Below, piece by piece: positions 1 to 10,512 of a stretch of DNA of 64,000 nucleotides (positions are counted from its first letter, which is position 1; each line of letters begins with the position of its first letter). The position numbers were made by a program, and so were the translations under genes. The notes beneath the pieces were generated by a model that saw nothing but the letters and a program-made list of their open reading frames with translations, was not told where the DNA came from and made no database searches. The stretch is from Laguncularia racemosa (Eukaryota > Streptophyta > Magnoliopsida > Myrtales > Combretaceae), in NCBI GenBank assembly GCA_037954665.1, contig JBBMOL010000023.1, forward strand, positions 2,108,001 to 2,172,000. The letters run 5' to 3'.

Positions 1-937
1 CTTCATGCTTTTAGTAAGTCCGACCACATACGCATTATTGTTTATCTTTGCAACAATCTTGTAAAGATCATACTTCTTTGGTTGCCATTTACTATAAGTG
101 CCCATTGGAAAACGTTCTTTCCTTAAGAACACCATCACCTGATCTCCCACTTCAAAGAGCTTTTCCCTCCTATGCTTGTCTGCAGCTTCCTTGTACTTTT
201 CATTAGATTTTTCAATCTTCTCTTTCACTTCAGATGCCATAGCTTGATGTTGTTCCGCCATGTGTTTTGTAGCTACATTGGACTCTACACCTTTAGGCAA
301 GAGAGTTAAATCCAATGCGTGAGATGGCGCTTTTGTATAGACCAGTGAAAAAAGAGATTTCCCAATGGTTCTATGGATGGAACTGTTGTAAGCAAATTCA
401 GCTTGAGAAAGCGCCAAATCCCATTATCTTGGCTTCTCTCCACAAATGCTTCGGATTAAGTTGCCAAGGGTCCTGTTCGTTACCTCTGTCTGCCCATCAG
501 TCTGAGGGTGGGTTGTACTACTGAAATTGAGTGAGGAATTGAACATGTACCATAGAGTCCTCCAGAAGTGGCTAAGAAACCGGGTATCTCTATCTGATGT
601 AATTGACTTGGGAACCTCGTGCAATCTGACCACCCCCTTAAAGAATAACTTCGCAACACCTTGTGCATTGGCTGTCTTCTTGGAATGGATGAAGTAAGTC
701 ATCTTGGAGAACCCGTCTACAACCACAAAAACAGTGTCAGCACCTCAATGAGTACGAGGCAAACCTAAAACGAAGTCCATAGATAGATCCTTCCAGTGGT
801 AGCGGAGTGTACAACCTAATATTCTAAGAATGTCCTTTAGATGTCTGACAGACGTAACACCTTTGCACAATTCTCCCTATATCTTTTCTTAGCTGAGGCC
901 AATGATATCTTGCAGCCACTGCCACCAGAGTCTTATC
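1..937 (-). pseudogene. gypsy integrase core and C-terminal tail (broken)
   Basis: Integrase of the gypsy element at the left edge. Just downstream of the upstream RNase H frame the HHCC zinc module is visible: its histidines near 940-975 in the previous frame, then CYVC near 860. One in-frame stop follows the second histidine region. The open stretch 424-726 holds the catalytic core: SITSDRDTRF carries the second Asp and DGQTEVTNR the catalytic Glu. From about 200 down to 1 the tail reads EVGDQVMVFLRKERFP and continues to a VVGL motif, typical of gypsy integrase C-termini. The frame changes at least twice. The end of the gene lies beyond the window. Confidence 0.8.
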
Positions 938-1852
938 TCACCCCAGATGTCCGGCTAGCCCTCCTCCATGTAGGTCCCTAATCAACTTTTCCCTCAAGGA
1001 TGATTCAAGAATACAGAGTTGATTTCCTTTCATTAAGTAACCCTCCATGATATAATAACTGTCATTGGGTTCCTGATTGATACACCTTTTCCATATAGTC
1101 CCGAAATCCACATCCTCCTCATACAGTTCCTTCATCTGCTCAAAACCTACCACATCAGCCCTCATGGTGATCAATAAATCAGCTCTCCTACTTAATGCGT
1201 CTGCCACCTTATTTTGAACTCCGGATTTATGCGTCAAGCGAAACGGGAACTTTTGTAGGAATTGGATCCATCTGGCATGCATGTCTTTACAAATACAGGT
1301 CTGACTACTCAAATGTTTTAGAGCGACACAATCCGAATACAGGATAAATTCTTTTCCTACCAAGTAATGCTCCCACATCCTCAGAGCTCTGACCATGGAA
1401 TAGAACTCTTTATCATAAGTGGACCAACTCCTCCTAGCTTCACAGAGCTTCTCACTATGGAAGGCCATAGGTCTCTTCTCTTGAGATAACACGTCTCTAA
1501 TACCTACACCACTGGCATCACAATCCACTTCAAATAGTTTGTCAAAGTCTGGCAACGCTAACACCGGCACACTACACAATCTTTCTTTTAGCACAACAAA
1601 CCCAGACTCAGCTTCTTCACTCCATTGAAACTTTCCCTTCTTCAGGCACTCAGTTAATGGGGCAGCGACAGTACTGAAATGCCGTATGAAGCGCCTATAA
1701 AACCCTGCCAACCCCAGAAAGCTCCTCAACTCAATGATCGTTTTGGGAGTAGGCCAATCTCTAATAGCCCTTACTTTATCCCCATCCACTGTTATTCCCA
1801 ACCGCTCACTACAAAACCCAAGAACAGCAACTTCTTTAACATGAATATGCAC
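938..1852 (-). pseudogene. gypsy RT thumb, RNase H and integrase N-terminus
   Basis: A 304-codon open block. It begins at the end of the RT with the thumb motif FLGLAGFYRRFIRHFS. RNase H follows: FEVDCDASGVGI carries the first catalytic Asp, YDKEFY the Glu, YSDCVALKHL the next Asp (usually TDH), and NKVADALSRR the last. It closes with the start of the integrase zinc module (DLHGGGLAGHLG). It overlaps the RT frame at 1792-1852, so a frameshift separates two pieces of one polyprotein. TDH to SDC is a lesion next to the active site. Confidence 0.85.
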
Positions 1853-2622
1853 TTTTTGAGATTGGCATAAAGCTTATTCTCTTTCAGCACAGTTAATACA
1901 CTTCTCAAATGCACTAAGTGCTCATCCTCAATCTTACTATATATTAAGATATCATCGAAATACACTACCACAAATCTACCAATAAAGGGTTTAAGTACCT
2001 GATTCATCACGCGCATGAAGGTATTGGGTGCATTGCTGAGGCCGAATGGCATAACCAACCATTCGTATAACCCTTCCTTCGTTTTGAAAGCAGTTTTCCA
2101 TTCATCCCCAAGTTTGACCCAGATCTGATGATATCCACTCCTAAGATCCACCTTCGAAAATATCACCGCTCCACTCAGCCTATCCAACATGTCCTCAATG
2201 CGAGGAATTGGGAATTTATACCCAATTGTGATTTTGTTGATCGCACGACTGTCCACACACATCCTCTAACTACCATCCTTCTTGGGTGTCAATAGCACTG
2301 GAACAGCACATGGGCTCATGCTATCCCTGATAAATCCTTTATCTAGTAACTCCTAGACTTTCTCCTGTAGGACTTCCATCTCTTTGGGGCTCATCCTATA
2401 ATGAGGGAGATTAGGAAGACTAGTCCCAGGCACCAAATCAATATGGTATTGGATGTCACGCAATGGGGGCAACCTCTCTGGTAGATCTTCTGGCACTACC
2501 TCTTTGAACTCTTCTAACACCCCCTTTACTCCTTCTGGAACCTCCTCACTACTCACATCTTCTCCAGCACTCTTCACGACAAGTGCATGCATCACCCGGG
2601 ATTCTTTCAGGTCCTCAGCCAT
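1792..2622 (-). pseudogene. gypsy reverse transcriptase (broken)
   Basis: The RT begins with the linker DLPERLPPLRDIQYHIDLVPG (in the 2353-2622 block), a typical gypsy pre-RT segment. A stop-broken stretch at 2263-2350 contains the PCAVPVLL-type motif. The open block 1792-2262 carries FSKVDLRSGYHQIWV, the MPFGLSNAPNTFMRVMNQVL motif and an intact YFDDILIYS catalytic box. The frame then shifts into the thumb/RNase H block. The catalytic aspartates are intact but the polyprotein is not continuous. Confidence 0.85.
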
Positions 2623-2639
2623 CTCCTTCTCTAACTGAG

Positions 2640-3060
2640 TGATTGTCAGAAAGGATTTTCCTTCAGCCCTTTATGTCTTGGGTCATTTATCCGTCAATGG
2701 CAGCAATGTGTATTTCACACCCCCTTTCTCCAACTTGTACTTATTCACTTTTCCGGCATGTTGGGCATCCACGTCAAACTGCTATGGTAGCTTAAATAAC
2801 AAGTGGCAAGCATCCATATCGACGATATCACAATAGACTTCATCCCGATATTTTCCTATAGAGAAAGGAACCCGGCACCTCTCCTTTACCTCAATCCGCT
2901 CTACAGCCTTAATCCATCCTATGGTGTAAGGGTTCGGATGTTTCTCTACCGACAGCTGGAGTTACTTCACAACCTCTCTCCTGATTATATTCTCACAACT
3001 CCCACTATCAACAATTAGGTCGAACACTCTCCCACCAATTGTGCACCTAGTGCGGAACAA
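2640..3060 (-). pseudogene. gypsy aspartic protease region
   Basis: On the minus strand, translation around 2990-3045 reads GGRVFDLIVDSGSCENII. This is the gypsy retropepsin active-site motif (D-S-G-S). It lies between the zinc-knuckle gag block (3061-3558) and the RT linker, exactly where a gypsy protease should be. The rest of the domain, towards 2640, is broken by stops and no long frame survives. The call rests on the motif and the position. Confidence 0.7.
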
Positions 3061-4467
3061 CTATTGTCGCTGCGAACTACCCTCCTGCTTTGGTGCCAGC
3101 ATCATCCTTCTAATTACATAGCTCGGCTCCACCCCATCATCAACCTCATCATAATATTCATCCTCACCATCTGGCTCACAGCACACTTCTTCCTCTTCTT
3201 CCCTTTTGACAATGTTTATAGTCTGTCGATTCAGGCATTCGTTGGATCGGTGCCCCGGTTGATTACACCTATAACACTTTCCCAAAATTGGTTTAGCATA
3301 CGGATTACTTTGCCTTGGGATCTCTTTGATCTCAGGAGGTTTCTTCCCTTCAGCCTTGTCTTCCTTCTTCTCTATACCTCCAGCAGGCTTCTCAACTACT
3401 CCTCTAATCCTTTCACCAACCACCCGGCTGCCACTGCCAATACTATTGTACACATAATTCTTTTTGCCCCCACTAAGCCTTGCACTTTGTTCTTGAATCA
3501 TCATCTCAGCTCTAAGGGCCAAATTCTTTGCCTCATTTACAGTTCTAAACACCGTCACCCCAATTTTATCCCTAATCTAGGTCTTCAACCCATCCACAAA
3601 TCGCGCTACCTGCTGACCCTCAGTCTCCCTCAGATCATTCCTCTCCGCCAACCTCATGAACTCTTTGGTATATTCATGCACCGTCCTCTGTCTCTGACGG
3701 CATCGTTGGTACTGCTGGAAGAGGATCTACTCATAGTCGGGTGATAGAAAATCCCTCTGCAGCAGGTTCTTCATGCAGTACCATGTTCTTATTGGTTGCT
3801 TTCCCTCTCTCTACCTCCTGTTCTGCAAATGATCCCACCATGCGGATGCCCCTCCTTTCAGCCTACACGCAACCAACCTCACTCTCCTATCTTCAGGTAT
3901 CTCCATATAGTCGAAGAATCTATTGACTTCTGCAAGCCAATCTAGGAAACCTTCTATATTAAGATTACCATTAAATGATGGAATATCTACCTTGAGACGG
4001 AAATCACCGCCATCTGCCCGATCATATCCCTGGTAGTTTCTTCGATATCCACCATCATATTCCAGATCAACCCTGTTGTCGATCCCGCAGCATCTGCCAA
4101 CACCAACATCGCCTCTCCTCCGTTGTTGCCCTCTCCTCTAAAGGAAATCACCCTCTTCCTCAGAAGAACTCTCATCTAGCTGTTGATTCCATTGATTTGC
4201 GGCTGCAGGTTGATTGATAGGACCGCCACGAGCGACTGCTACTCTTGGTCGATCTCCACCAACGCCCCTGTTACCGTTGTGGCCCACCACCATGGCGTCG
4301 AAACGTATAATCAGATCCTCCAAGCGTTGCTCTACACGCCCGAGCCTCTGTTTTATGGCTTCAACCACTGCCCTTAGAGCCCATTGATTGACTCCTTGGA
4401 CTTCCGCATCCCGATCTAGATCGAGAACGTGACCGCCGTCAACACCGTCGTTAGCCGACATCTCCAT
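3061..4467 (-). pseudogene. gypsy gag with CCHC zinc knuckle (frameshifted)
   Basis: The first ATG after the primer site lies at 4467 (minus). The reading frame continues to about 4138, moves to another frame at 4175-3987, and resumes at 3558-3061, so at least two shifts exist. The 3061-3558 block has a conserved gag tail followed by CYRCNQPGHRSNEC, an intact CX2CX4HX4C zinc knuckle near 3240, and an acidic stretch (EEEEEVCCEPDGEDEYYDE). The early part contains the coiled VKQRLGRVEQRLEDL-type segment common in chromovirus gags. A longer frame begins at 4548, but that start is inside the LTR. Confidence 0.8.
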
Positions 4468-4476
4468 AGAAAATTG

Positions 4477-4492
4477 CCTTGCTTTGATACCA
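4477..4492 (-). promoter_or_regulatory. primer binding site, tRNA-Met type
   Basis: Minus strand TGGTATCAAAGCAAGG, two bases inside the LTR end CA. It matches the usual TGGTATCAGAGC initiator-Met primer site with one change. It fixes the inner LTR boundary at 4495. Confidence 0.75.
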
Positions 4493-4494
4493 AC

Positions 4495-5042
4495 TGACGC
4501 AGCGAGGAAAGCGTAAAACACGAGACCAATTCTTGGATTAGACCTCACGAATAAACAAAGAATAATTTGAGTTTATTCCTTGAAATTCTCAATTGCGCAC
4601 AATTGAGGAAATAAAGAGAATTCTTCTCTAAGTGTATATAATTTGATAAAAGATTAAAAGTTAACCCTAAAAATGACCTGGGAAACTATTTATAGTCCTC
4701 CGGAAAACAATTTAAAAGCAAATATATATGTACACGTGGCAATAAATATATGTATACACGTTCGCCATCTGGCTGATACACGGCCGTGTATGCTTCTGTG
4801 AATCATCTTAACACAATATATGGCCATGCCTTCTAGCCGTATATACTTCTGTGAATCATCACACGGCCATGCCTTCTAGCCATGTATTTAGGCCGTGTAT
4901 GCTTCTGTGAATCATCCTGACACAACACACGGCTGTACCTTCTAGCCGTGTATGTTTCTGTGAATCATCCTGACACAACACACAGCTGTGCCTTGCAAAA
5001 GACACGCCCAATCAACCCGTGTCAGCTACGTTGTCCACATCA
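4495..5042 (-). repeat. 5' LTR of the left gypsy element
   Basis: The inner end (TG on +, CA on -) is set by the primer site. The outer end at 5042 is tentative and chosen because the minus strand then starts TGATGTGG. It contains a short tandem array. The partner LTR is outside the window, so the outer edge cannot be verified. Confidence 0.55.
4765..5005. repeat. tandem array of about 55-65 bp with CACGGC/GCCGTG arms
   Basis: Four imperfect copies of a unit containing GTATGCTTCTGTGAATCATC followed by ACACGGC and a palindromic GCCGTGTAT. They lie inside the LTR of the left gypsy element. The arms can pair with each other within a unit. Confidence 0.75.
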
Positions 5043-5229
5043 TATTCTATTTTAATCACCAATGCATTTTCCAATTTTCATGATTCAAGAAATTATTTTT
5101 GTTTTATCATCTTTTCTACATTCTAAATTCACATCATCAAAGTTCAAAATAGCCACTACATAGACTGTTAATTTTTTAATTATTTTTTTAATGTATTATT
5201 TGTGTCTATCATGTGATTCATGCTAAGAA
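5043..5229. other. AT-rich spacer
   Basis: Spacer between the gypsy LTR and the pararetroviral block. No frame, RNA or repeat recognised. Confidence 0.5.
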
Positions 5230-5256
5230 AGAAATTTCAACTAATTAAGGTCAACC

Positions 5257-5700
5257 AATGTACATTGAAGATGCCATTTCAACTCTTTTATATTCAATCA
5301 TGAAACACTTTGTTGGAAACCCTGATCAATTTAGAGAGAAAAATATGAATATTCTTCAAAACTTAACTTGTTCAACTCTCTAAGACTTCCAATGGTACAA
5401 AGATATTTTACTTACTAAATTTTTTTCAAGAGAAGACTATAATTCTCAATATTGGAAAGAACACTTCATTTGCGAGCTTCCAAAGCTTTTCTCAAACAAA
5501 GCTAAAGAAAGGATAAATAGAGAATTTAATGTTCCTTTAGGGTATTTAACTTACGGTCAAATTATCATTGCTATAAGCACAGAAGGATTAAGCTTATGCA
5601 ATGATATGATACTCAAATAAAAAATTTCTCAAGATAAGGCTAATCTCAAGAGAGAATTAGGAGACTTGTTTTCAATATGGCTATGAAAAGATTCAAGCCC
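5257..5700 (+). pseudogene. caulimovirid coat protein, C-terminal half (broken)
   Basis: The reading frame from 5257 contains TLLYSIMKHFVG, then a stop where the family has a residue, then DFQWYKDILL, YWKEHF and ELPKLF, LTYGQI and LSLCND. These short blocks in this order are characteristic of plant caulimovirid capsid proteins just upstream of the zinc knuckle. Internal stops appear near 5380 and 5618. The N-terminal half is found on the other strand at 9480-10500. Confidence 0.75.
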
Positions 5701-5723
5701 CATCTTCAAAAATTAAAAGAAAA

Positions 5724-6065
5724 ATGAAAAGATCAAAGAAAAATTATCGAAAATTCAAAAATTTAGACCAAAAGGTTAAGAAGAAACCCTATAGATCTAA
5801 GACAAAAAGATCTAAAAGGGAAGTGAAATGTTTCAAATGCAGAGCAAAAGGTCATATTACTTCAAATTACTCAAAAGCTAAAAAGGTTAACAAATTAGAT
5901 ATTTCTGAAGACATTAAAGAAGAATTATTAAAAATCATCAACGAAAGCTCTTCAAGATATAGTAGTGATCAAGAATCTAATAATCTTGTTCAATACATGT
6001 CAAATAGCTCTAGCCTAGAGAGTGATCAAAGTAACGATTGCCGTTCAGACAATATTTGGTCATAA
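5724..6065 (+). pseudogene. coat protein basic tail with zinc knuckle missing its last Cys
   Basis: A very basic segment (KRSKKNYRKFKN) leads into CFKCRAKGHITSNY, a CCHC knuckle in which the final Cys is replaced by Tyr. A serine/acidic stretch follows (NESSSRYSSDQESN). Basic region, knuckle and acidic tail are usual at the C-terminus of caulimovirid coats. The block is open for 113 codons and ends at a stop just before the protease block in the same region. Confidence 0.75.
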
Positions 6066-6698
6066 TTGAAGAAGATCAAGCTTTTATTAAAATTGATCAA
6101 CACTATGCCTGATAAAAAAGAAAGAGAAGTTTACCTCAAAACTTTAGGACTACTTAAAGATGATCAATCCCTAAGTAAAAAACCCTATTCGATGAAAGAA
6201 ATATGTAATCAATTTAAACCTAAAGAACCGCTAACTTTAGAATTGCTCCAGAAAGAAATTAATAGCCTCAAAAGGGAAGTCAAAGATCTAAAAACTCTAT
6301 GTCAAGAAATTCAAAGCAAAACTTCCCTCTCCTTAGATAGTTTATCTAATACTTCTTCAGAAAAGGAAGAAGAGAGTGATCAAGAATTTATAAATATTAT
6401 TAATCGTGTTCAAATTCACAAATGGTTTATTAAAGTCAATCTATTGGTTAATAACGAATGGTCCATGGAACTAATTGCTTTATTTGATAGTGGAGCATAT
6501 TTGAATTGTGCTCAAGAAGGAATAATTCCTTCAATATTTTTTGAAAAAGCATCCGAAAAACTATTAACTGCTAATGGTTCCAGGATGGATATTCAATACA
6601 AATTATCAAAAGTAAAAATTGTCCAAAACGAAGTAAATTTCAAAACTTCATTTATCTTAGTTAAGGATATGAGTAACCCACTAATCCTAGGTTCTTAA
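6066..6698 (+). pseudogene. pararetroviral linker and aspartic protease
   Basis: A 210-codon block. The N-terminal 100 residues form a lysine/leucine-rich, probably coiled-coil linker (LLQKEINSLKREVKDLKTL). The second half is a retropepsin: ELIALFDSGAYLNC holds the intact D-S-G-A active site, and DMSNPLILGS is the closing hydrophobic-G motif before RT. The active site is intact, but the block is cut from its neighbours by stops at 6063 and 6697. Confidence 0.8.
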
Positions 6699-6707
6699 TT
6701 CTTAACT

Positions 6708-7851
6708 ATGCTTTATCCATTCACCATTACTTCTGAAGGATTGAGATTAGAAGTAAAGGGGAAGAAAATCTTTCTCAAATTCATCTTCCTTACTAAAGAG
6801 AAACATATTAATTTGCTCAAAGATAAACTAACTCATAAAATCAAACAAATAGATTACATCAAAGAAGAATTAGAAGAAAAATGGATTGAACAATCCTTGG
6901 CTTCTAAAGTTTCCAAGACAAAATTCTATCTCTGCAACAAAAATTCAAAAAAGAAATATGTTCAAAACTCCCTAATGCATTCTAGTCTAGAAAGCAACAT
7001 CTTGTCAAACTACCTTATATAGATGGCTTCAAGGAAGAAAAGATTCCTACGAAAGTCAGGCCTATCCAAATGAATCAAGAATTATTAAAATATTGCAAAA
7101 AATAAATTCAAGATTTGGTCAATAAAAAATTAATTAGAAAATCAAAATCTCCTTGGTCCTGCTCTGCATTCTATGTTTAAAAGAACGCTGAACTAGAATG
7201 AGGAACCCCTCAACTATTAATTAACTACAAGCCCCTGAATGCAATTCTCAAATGGATTAGGTATCCTATACCAAATAAAAGATACTTAATAGGCTCTCAA
7301 GAGCCAAAATCTTTTCAAAATTTGATATTAAATCTGGTTTCTAGCAAATCCAAATTGACAAGGTAGATAAATATAAAACTGCTTTTAATGTTCCATTCGG
7401 ACACTACGAATAGAATGTTATAACATTTGGACTAAAAAATGCTCCATTTGAATTCCAAAATGTCATGAATGACATTGTTTCTTCTTATACTCAATTTTCA
7501 ATAGTTTATGTAGATGACGTCTTAATATTTTCAAAGAATATTGATCAACATTTCAAACACTTAGAAATTTTCTTCAAAATAATCAAAAGAAATAAATTAG
7601 TAGTTTCTTCGAGAAATATGAAATTATTTCAAACAAAAATTAGATTCTTAGGACATGAAATTGTTCGTGGAACTATAAGACCCATTGATCGATCCATAGA
7701 ATTTGGAAATAAGTTTTCTGATCAAATCAAAGATAAAAAACAACTCCAAAGGTTTTTAGGATGTCTCAATTATGTCTCAAAATTCATTCCTCATCTTAGA
7801 ATCAAATGTAAGCATCTATTCAAAAGACTTAAAAAGAATCCTCTTGAGTAA
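6708..7851 (+). pseudogene. pararetroviral reverse transcriptase (broken)
   Basis: Pieces of one RT in several frames. 6708-7022 covers the pre-RT linker. 7030-7460 has broken fingers and palm segments, including a GYHQIQI-like FKSGF box and a VPFGHYE box with stops. 7465-7851 is open for 128 codons and contains YVDDVLIFSKN (intact catalytic box), FLGHEIV and the RFLGCLNYVSKFIP thumb motif. The FLGHEI...RFLGCLNYV spacing is that of caulimovirid RT, not gypsy. The gene is dead because of the interrupted first half. Confidence 0.85.
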
Positions 7852-8300
7852 ACCCCTGAAATGATAAAAATTGTTCAAGAAGTCAAAAAAGAAATCAAGA
7901 TCCTTCCATGCCTAGGAATTTTAAAGCCTAAGGCATGAATTATAATAGAAACCGATGCCTCTAATGAAGGATATGGGGGGTATTCTCAAACAGTTAATAG
8001 ATGGTCAAGAATAGATTGTTAGATATTATTCAGATATATGGTAAGGTGCTCAACAAAACTACTCCATTGTAAAAAAGGAAGTTTTAGCCATAGTTCTCTA
8101 CATTTCAAAATTTCAAGAAGACTTATATTACAATTTTTTTTTTTTTGTTAAGAATAGATTGTAAATCTGCTAAAGAAATCTTGGTCAAAGATGTAAAAAA
8201 TATTGTTTTAAAACAAATTTTTGCTAGATGACAAGCCATTTTATCCGTCTTCAATTTCAAAATCGAATTTATCAAAGGAGATTCCAACTCTTTACTTGAT
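7852..8300 (+). pseudogene. pararetroviral RNase H (broken)
   Basis: Continuing from the RT: IIIETDASNEGYGG (first catalytic Asp), then in a shifted frame NYSIVKKEVLAI (catalytic Glu), KDVKNIVLKQIFAR and FKIEFIKGDSNSL near the end. The order fits plant caulimovirid RNase H closely. At least three shifts or stops occur, one beside a run of 10 T near 8136. It ends just before the ATG of the downstream ORF at 8333. Confidence 0.8.
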
Positions 8301-8332
8301 TTTTTTATCTAGAGAATTCTTACAAGGAAGTC

Positions 8333-9300
8333 ATGGCCAGCCCCTCAAAGCCTAAATCAAAGGCCAACTATGCCGTGAAAATTTCTCCAAGAACTCCTTC
8401 AAAAGCTAGTCAACCTACTCAACCTAGAGCTCCCGCTCCTATTACCTATGCTAGAGTAGTACGCCTAAAGTTTCCATGGCTTCAAAAACCAATACTGGTA
8501 ACACCATTTAAACCTCATGTTCAAATTAAAGATTATTTTCCAAAACCTTTATCAAAACCAATATGCCCTATTGAACTCAAATGGTCAAAAAAATTCTCAA
8601 AAAATAATCCTATTCATGTCATCCTTAATTATTTCCCAAACAAATTTCATTATGTTCCAAATCATCTTTAAAAAACTAGACTTATTATGAGTATATCCTA
8701 GTAGATATTGACAGCATAGAAATCACCCATATTCAAAATGCTCAACAAAAAATTACCTATTCAAAACTCAAGATTCTCAAGGTTCTCACTTTGAAGGAAT
8801 GAAAGCAACATCCATTTACTCCAAAGAAGTTTTCTCAAGAATTTGTTCTACTTGTTTTCAATTATTATGATTATATGGAAGCATGGGAACATATATTTTA
8901 CTATAAGAATTATTCCCATTCCAAGTATATTTCTTTCAAGATTGCTCAAGATAAATTCCCATTATGGTTTACTCAATAGTTCAAATATTTTGGTCCTAGC
9001 CCTGAAATTTATCCAGAAAAAAATTATCAAGGATCAATTTATTATCAAGATAATAAAGAAGCACCAACAGAGATGAAGGGCCTTCTTTTTTGTTCAACTT
9101 TCAAAATTAGATAGATTTTAACCTGGTCCTATGTTCAAGAAGAAAATGATCAAAAGATACTTTATATCAAAAGAGTATTCAGAGTCAAGTGGTGGGAAAA
9201 TTTCAATCCTGAACTTGCATCACTGAAGACCATTCAAGAATACTTTGATCAAGCATCCAAGAGTCACGAGCAACAGCTCTCTTTTCTTAATAATAAGTAA
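8333..9300 (+). pseudogene. florendovirus-type second ORF (function unknown, broken)
   Basis: It starts at an ATG 30-40 bases after the RNase H. The first 112 codons are open: a proline/lysine-rich head (MASPSKPKSK, then PAPITYARVV). After a stop at about 8670 the frame resumes with YYKNYSHSKYISF, DKFPLWF, FKYFGPSPEIYP and VFRVKWWENFNPE, and an acidic EEEEEEG tail near 9385. In florendoviruses a downstream ORF of unknown role lies here, and its PLWF...WW...FGP...KWW pattern matches. Several stops. Confidence 0.65.
8957..9013 (+). repeat. direct repeat copy 1 of 2 inside the pararetroviral block
   Basis: ATTCCCATTATGGTTTACT, then GGTCCTAGCCCTGAAATT; repeated at 9421-9476 with few changes. The second copy lies exactly where the orientation switches. 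Confidence 0.8.
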
Positions 9301-9420
9301 AAAATGCAAGCTGATCTGGCATGAACTTCAGAGCCCCACTAGTACAAGCAAAAAATACTGAAACTTGTTGCTAAGCTCTCTACTGAAGAAGAAGAAGAAG
9401 AAGGCGAAGATAGCAATGAT

Positions 9421-9476
9421 CATTCCCATTATGGTTTACTGAATGGTTCAAATATTTTTGGTCCTAGCCTTGAAAT
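9421..9476 (+). repeat. direct repeat copy 2 of 2, at the block A/B junction
   Basis: Near copy of 8957-9013. It is followed immediately by reverse-strand pararetroviral sequence. The repeat marks the rearrangement junction. Confidence 0.8.
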
Positions 9477-9479
9477 TGA

Positions 9480-10500
9480 TAACAGATAAGACTTATTACT
9501 CTACTAGTCCATCTATGTTCCACTCATATATACCTTTTCCAGCATATACGTATGTAGTAGCAAAGTCTTGTTCTTCGATCATTATATATGGAGGAGTTAG
9601 CTTTGGATACCAATTCTTCGTTTTTGATCGATACGAGGTCATCTTATCAATACTGAGTGTTTCTTGAAATTGATCAACTAGGTTATCTATATATTGATCA
9701 ATTGTATCTATTGTTTTCAATTTTTTTAATTTTTCAACTAAATCATCTAATTTTGAATTATTTTTTAACTTAAATTTTTTTATGGCTAGATCAGTATTTA
9801 AACTATAAATTGGTTTGGCAATTCTTTACCTTTACCTTTAGTAAGGTTCTCTATGATCACATTCTCGATCTGTTCAGTCTGCATAATAATGGTATGTAGA
9901 ATTTGATTGGTATAGTTTCTCTGTGACCTAGCACTAGCAAGTTCAGAGTTTCCTATACTCGTATCTTTGAATGGAGCAACCTTGACGGTGGTTTCACCAA
10001 CTTGGATTTCTACCTCTTAGAGAGGTGGATGAGTTGAACAAGTCAGACCTAAATTAGTTTCCCATTTTTTGATAACTTTATTAAGGGTATGAATAGAATA
10101 TCTCTTTTTTAGACCAAAGTTTTCATTCATCCATTGGAAAAAAAGGTATGGTTTCTCTTATATAATTTTCCATATCATAATACTATAGTTGTCTTATGGC
10201 TTCTGTTTCTTCCTTCGTATAAACCTTGAAAAACTTATGTCTATTCCTTTTATTTTCTGGAGAATAGAAATCTTTTCTTAATAAACTTTGTTAAATTGAA
10301 AAGATTCTTTTGAACCAATGGTGTTTAATTCATTTATTTGAGATAAGGTTAGAGAATTTGGTCTGTATATAGTCTCAGGAATATTTGGTTGGAAATCTAC
10401 TCCTTCGAGTTTAACTGCATTTTCTTTCAATTCAAACTTTAGATTAAGTTCTATGTTTCTTAATTTTTCTAATCGATCTATTCCTTCTTGAAGGCTAGGA
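9480..10500 (-). pseudogene. caulimovirid coat protein, N-terminal half (inverted block, broken)
   Basis: Minus strand. Around 9500-9720 the frame reads NWYPKLTPPYIMIEEQDF followed by GIYEWNIDGL, the hallmark start of the plant caulimovirid capsid region. Upstream, towards 10500, is a helical linker (FELKENAVKLEGVDF, LSQINEL) joining it to the movement protein. Stops and shifts are common. Translation ends where block A's repeat begins, so the remaining coat is found only on the + strand at 5257 onward. Confidence 0.7.
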
Positions 10501-10512
10501 GTTCGACTAGGG

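Larger units (their letters stand above)
1..5042 (-). mobile_element. Ty3/gypsy LTR retrotransposon, 3' end cut by window
   Basis: Read on the minus strand the order is 5' LTR (4495-5042), tRNA-Met-type primer site (4477-4492), gag with one zinc knuckle, aspartic protease, reverse transcriptase, RNase H, integrase and integrase tail, running off the left window edge. The order PR-RT-RH-INT defines Ty3/gypsy, and the integrase and tail resemble plant chromoviruses; the clade is not assigned further. Several frameshifts and stops break the polyprotein, so the copy is dead. The 3' LTR and target-site duplication are not visible. Confidence 0.9.

Noticed and set aside
3064..3744. 226-codon frame on +
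   Set aside because: Antisense to the gypsy gag and zinc-knuckle block, no motif of its own.
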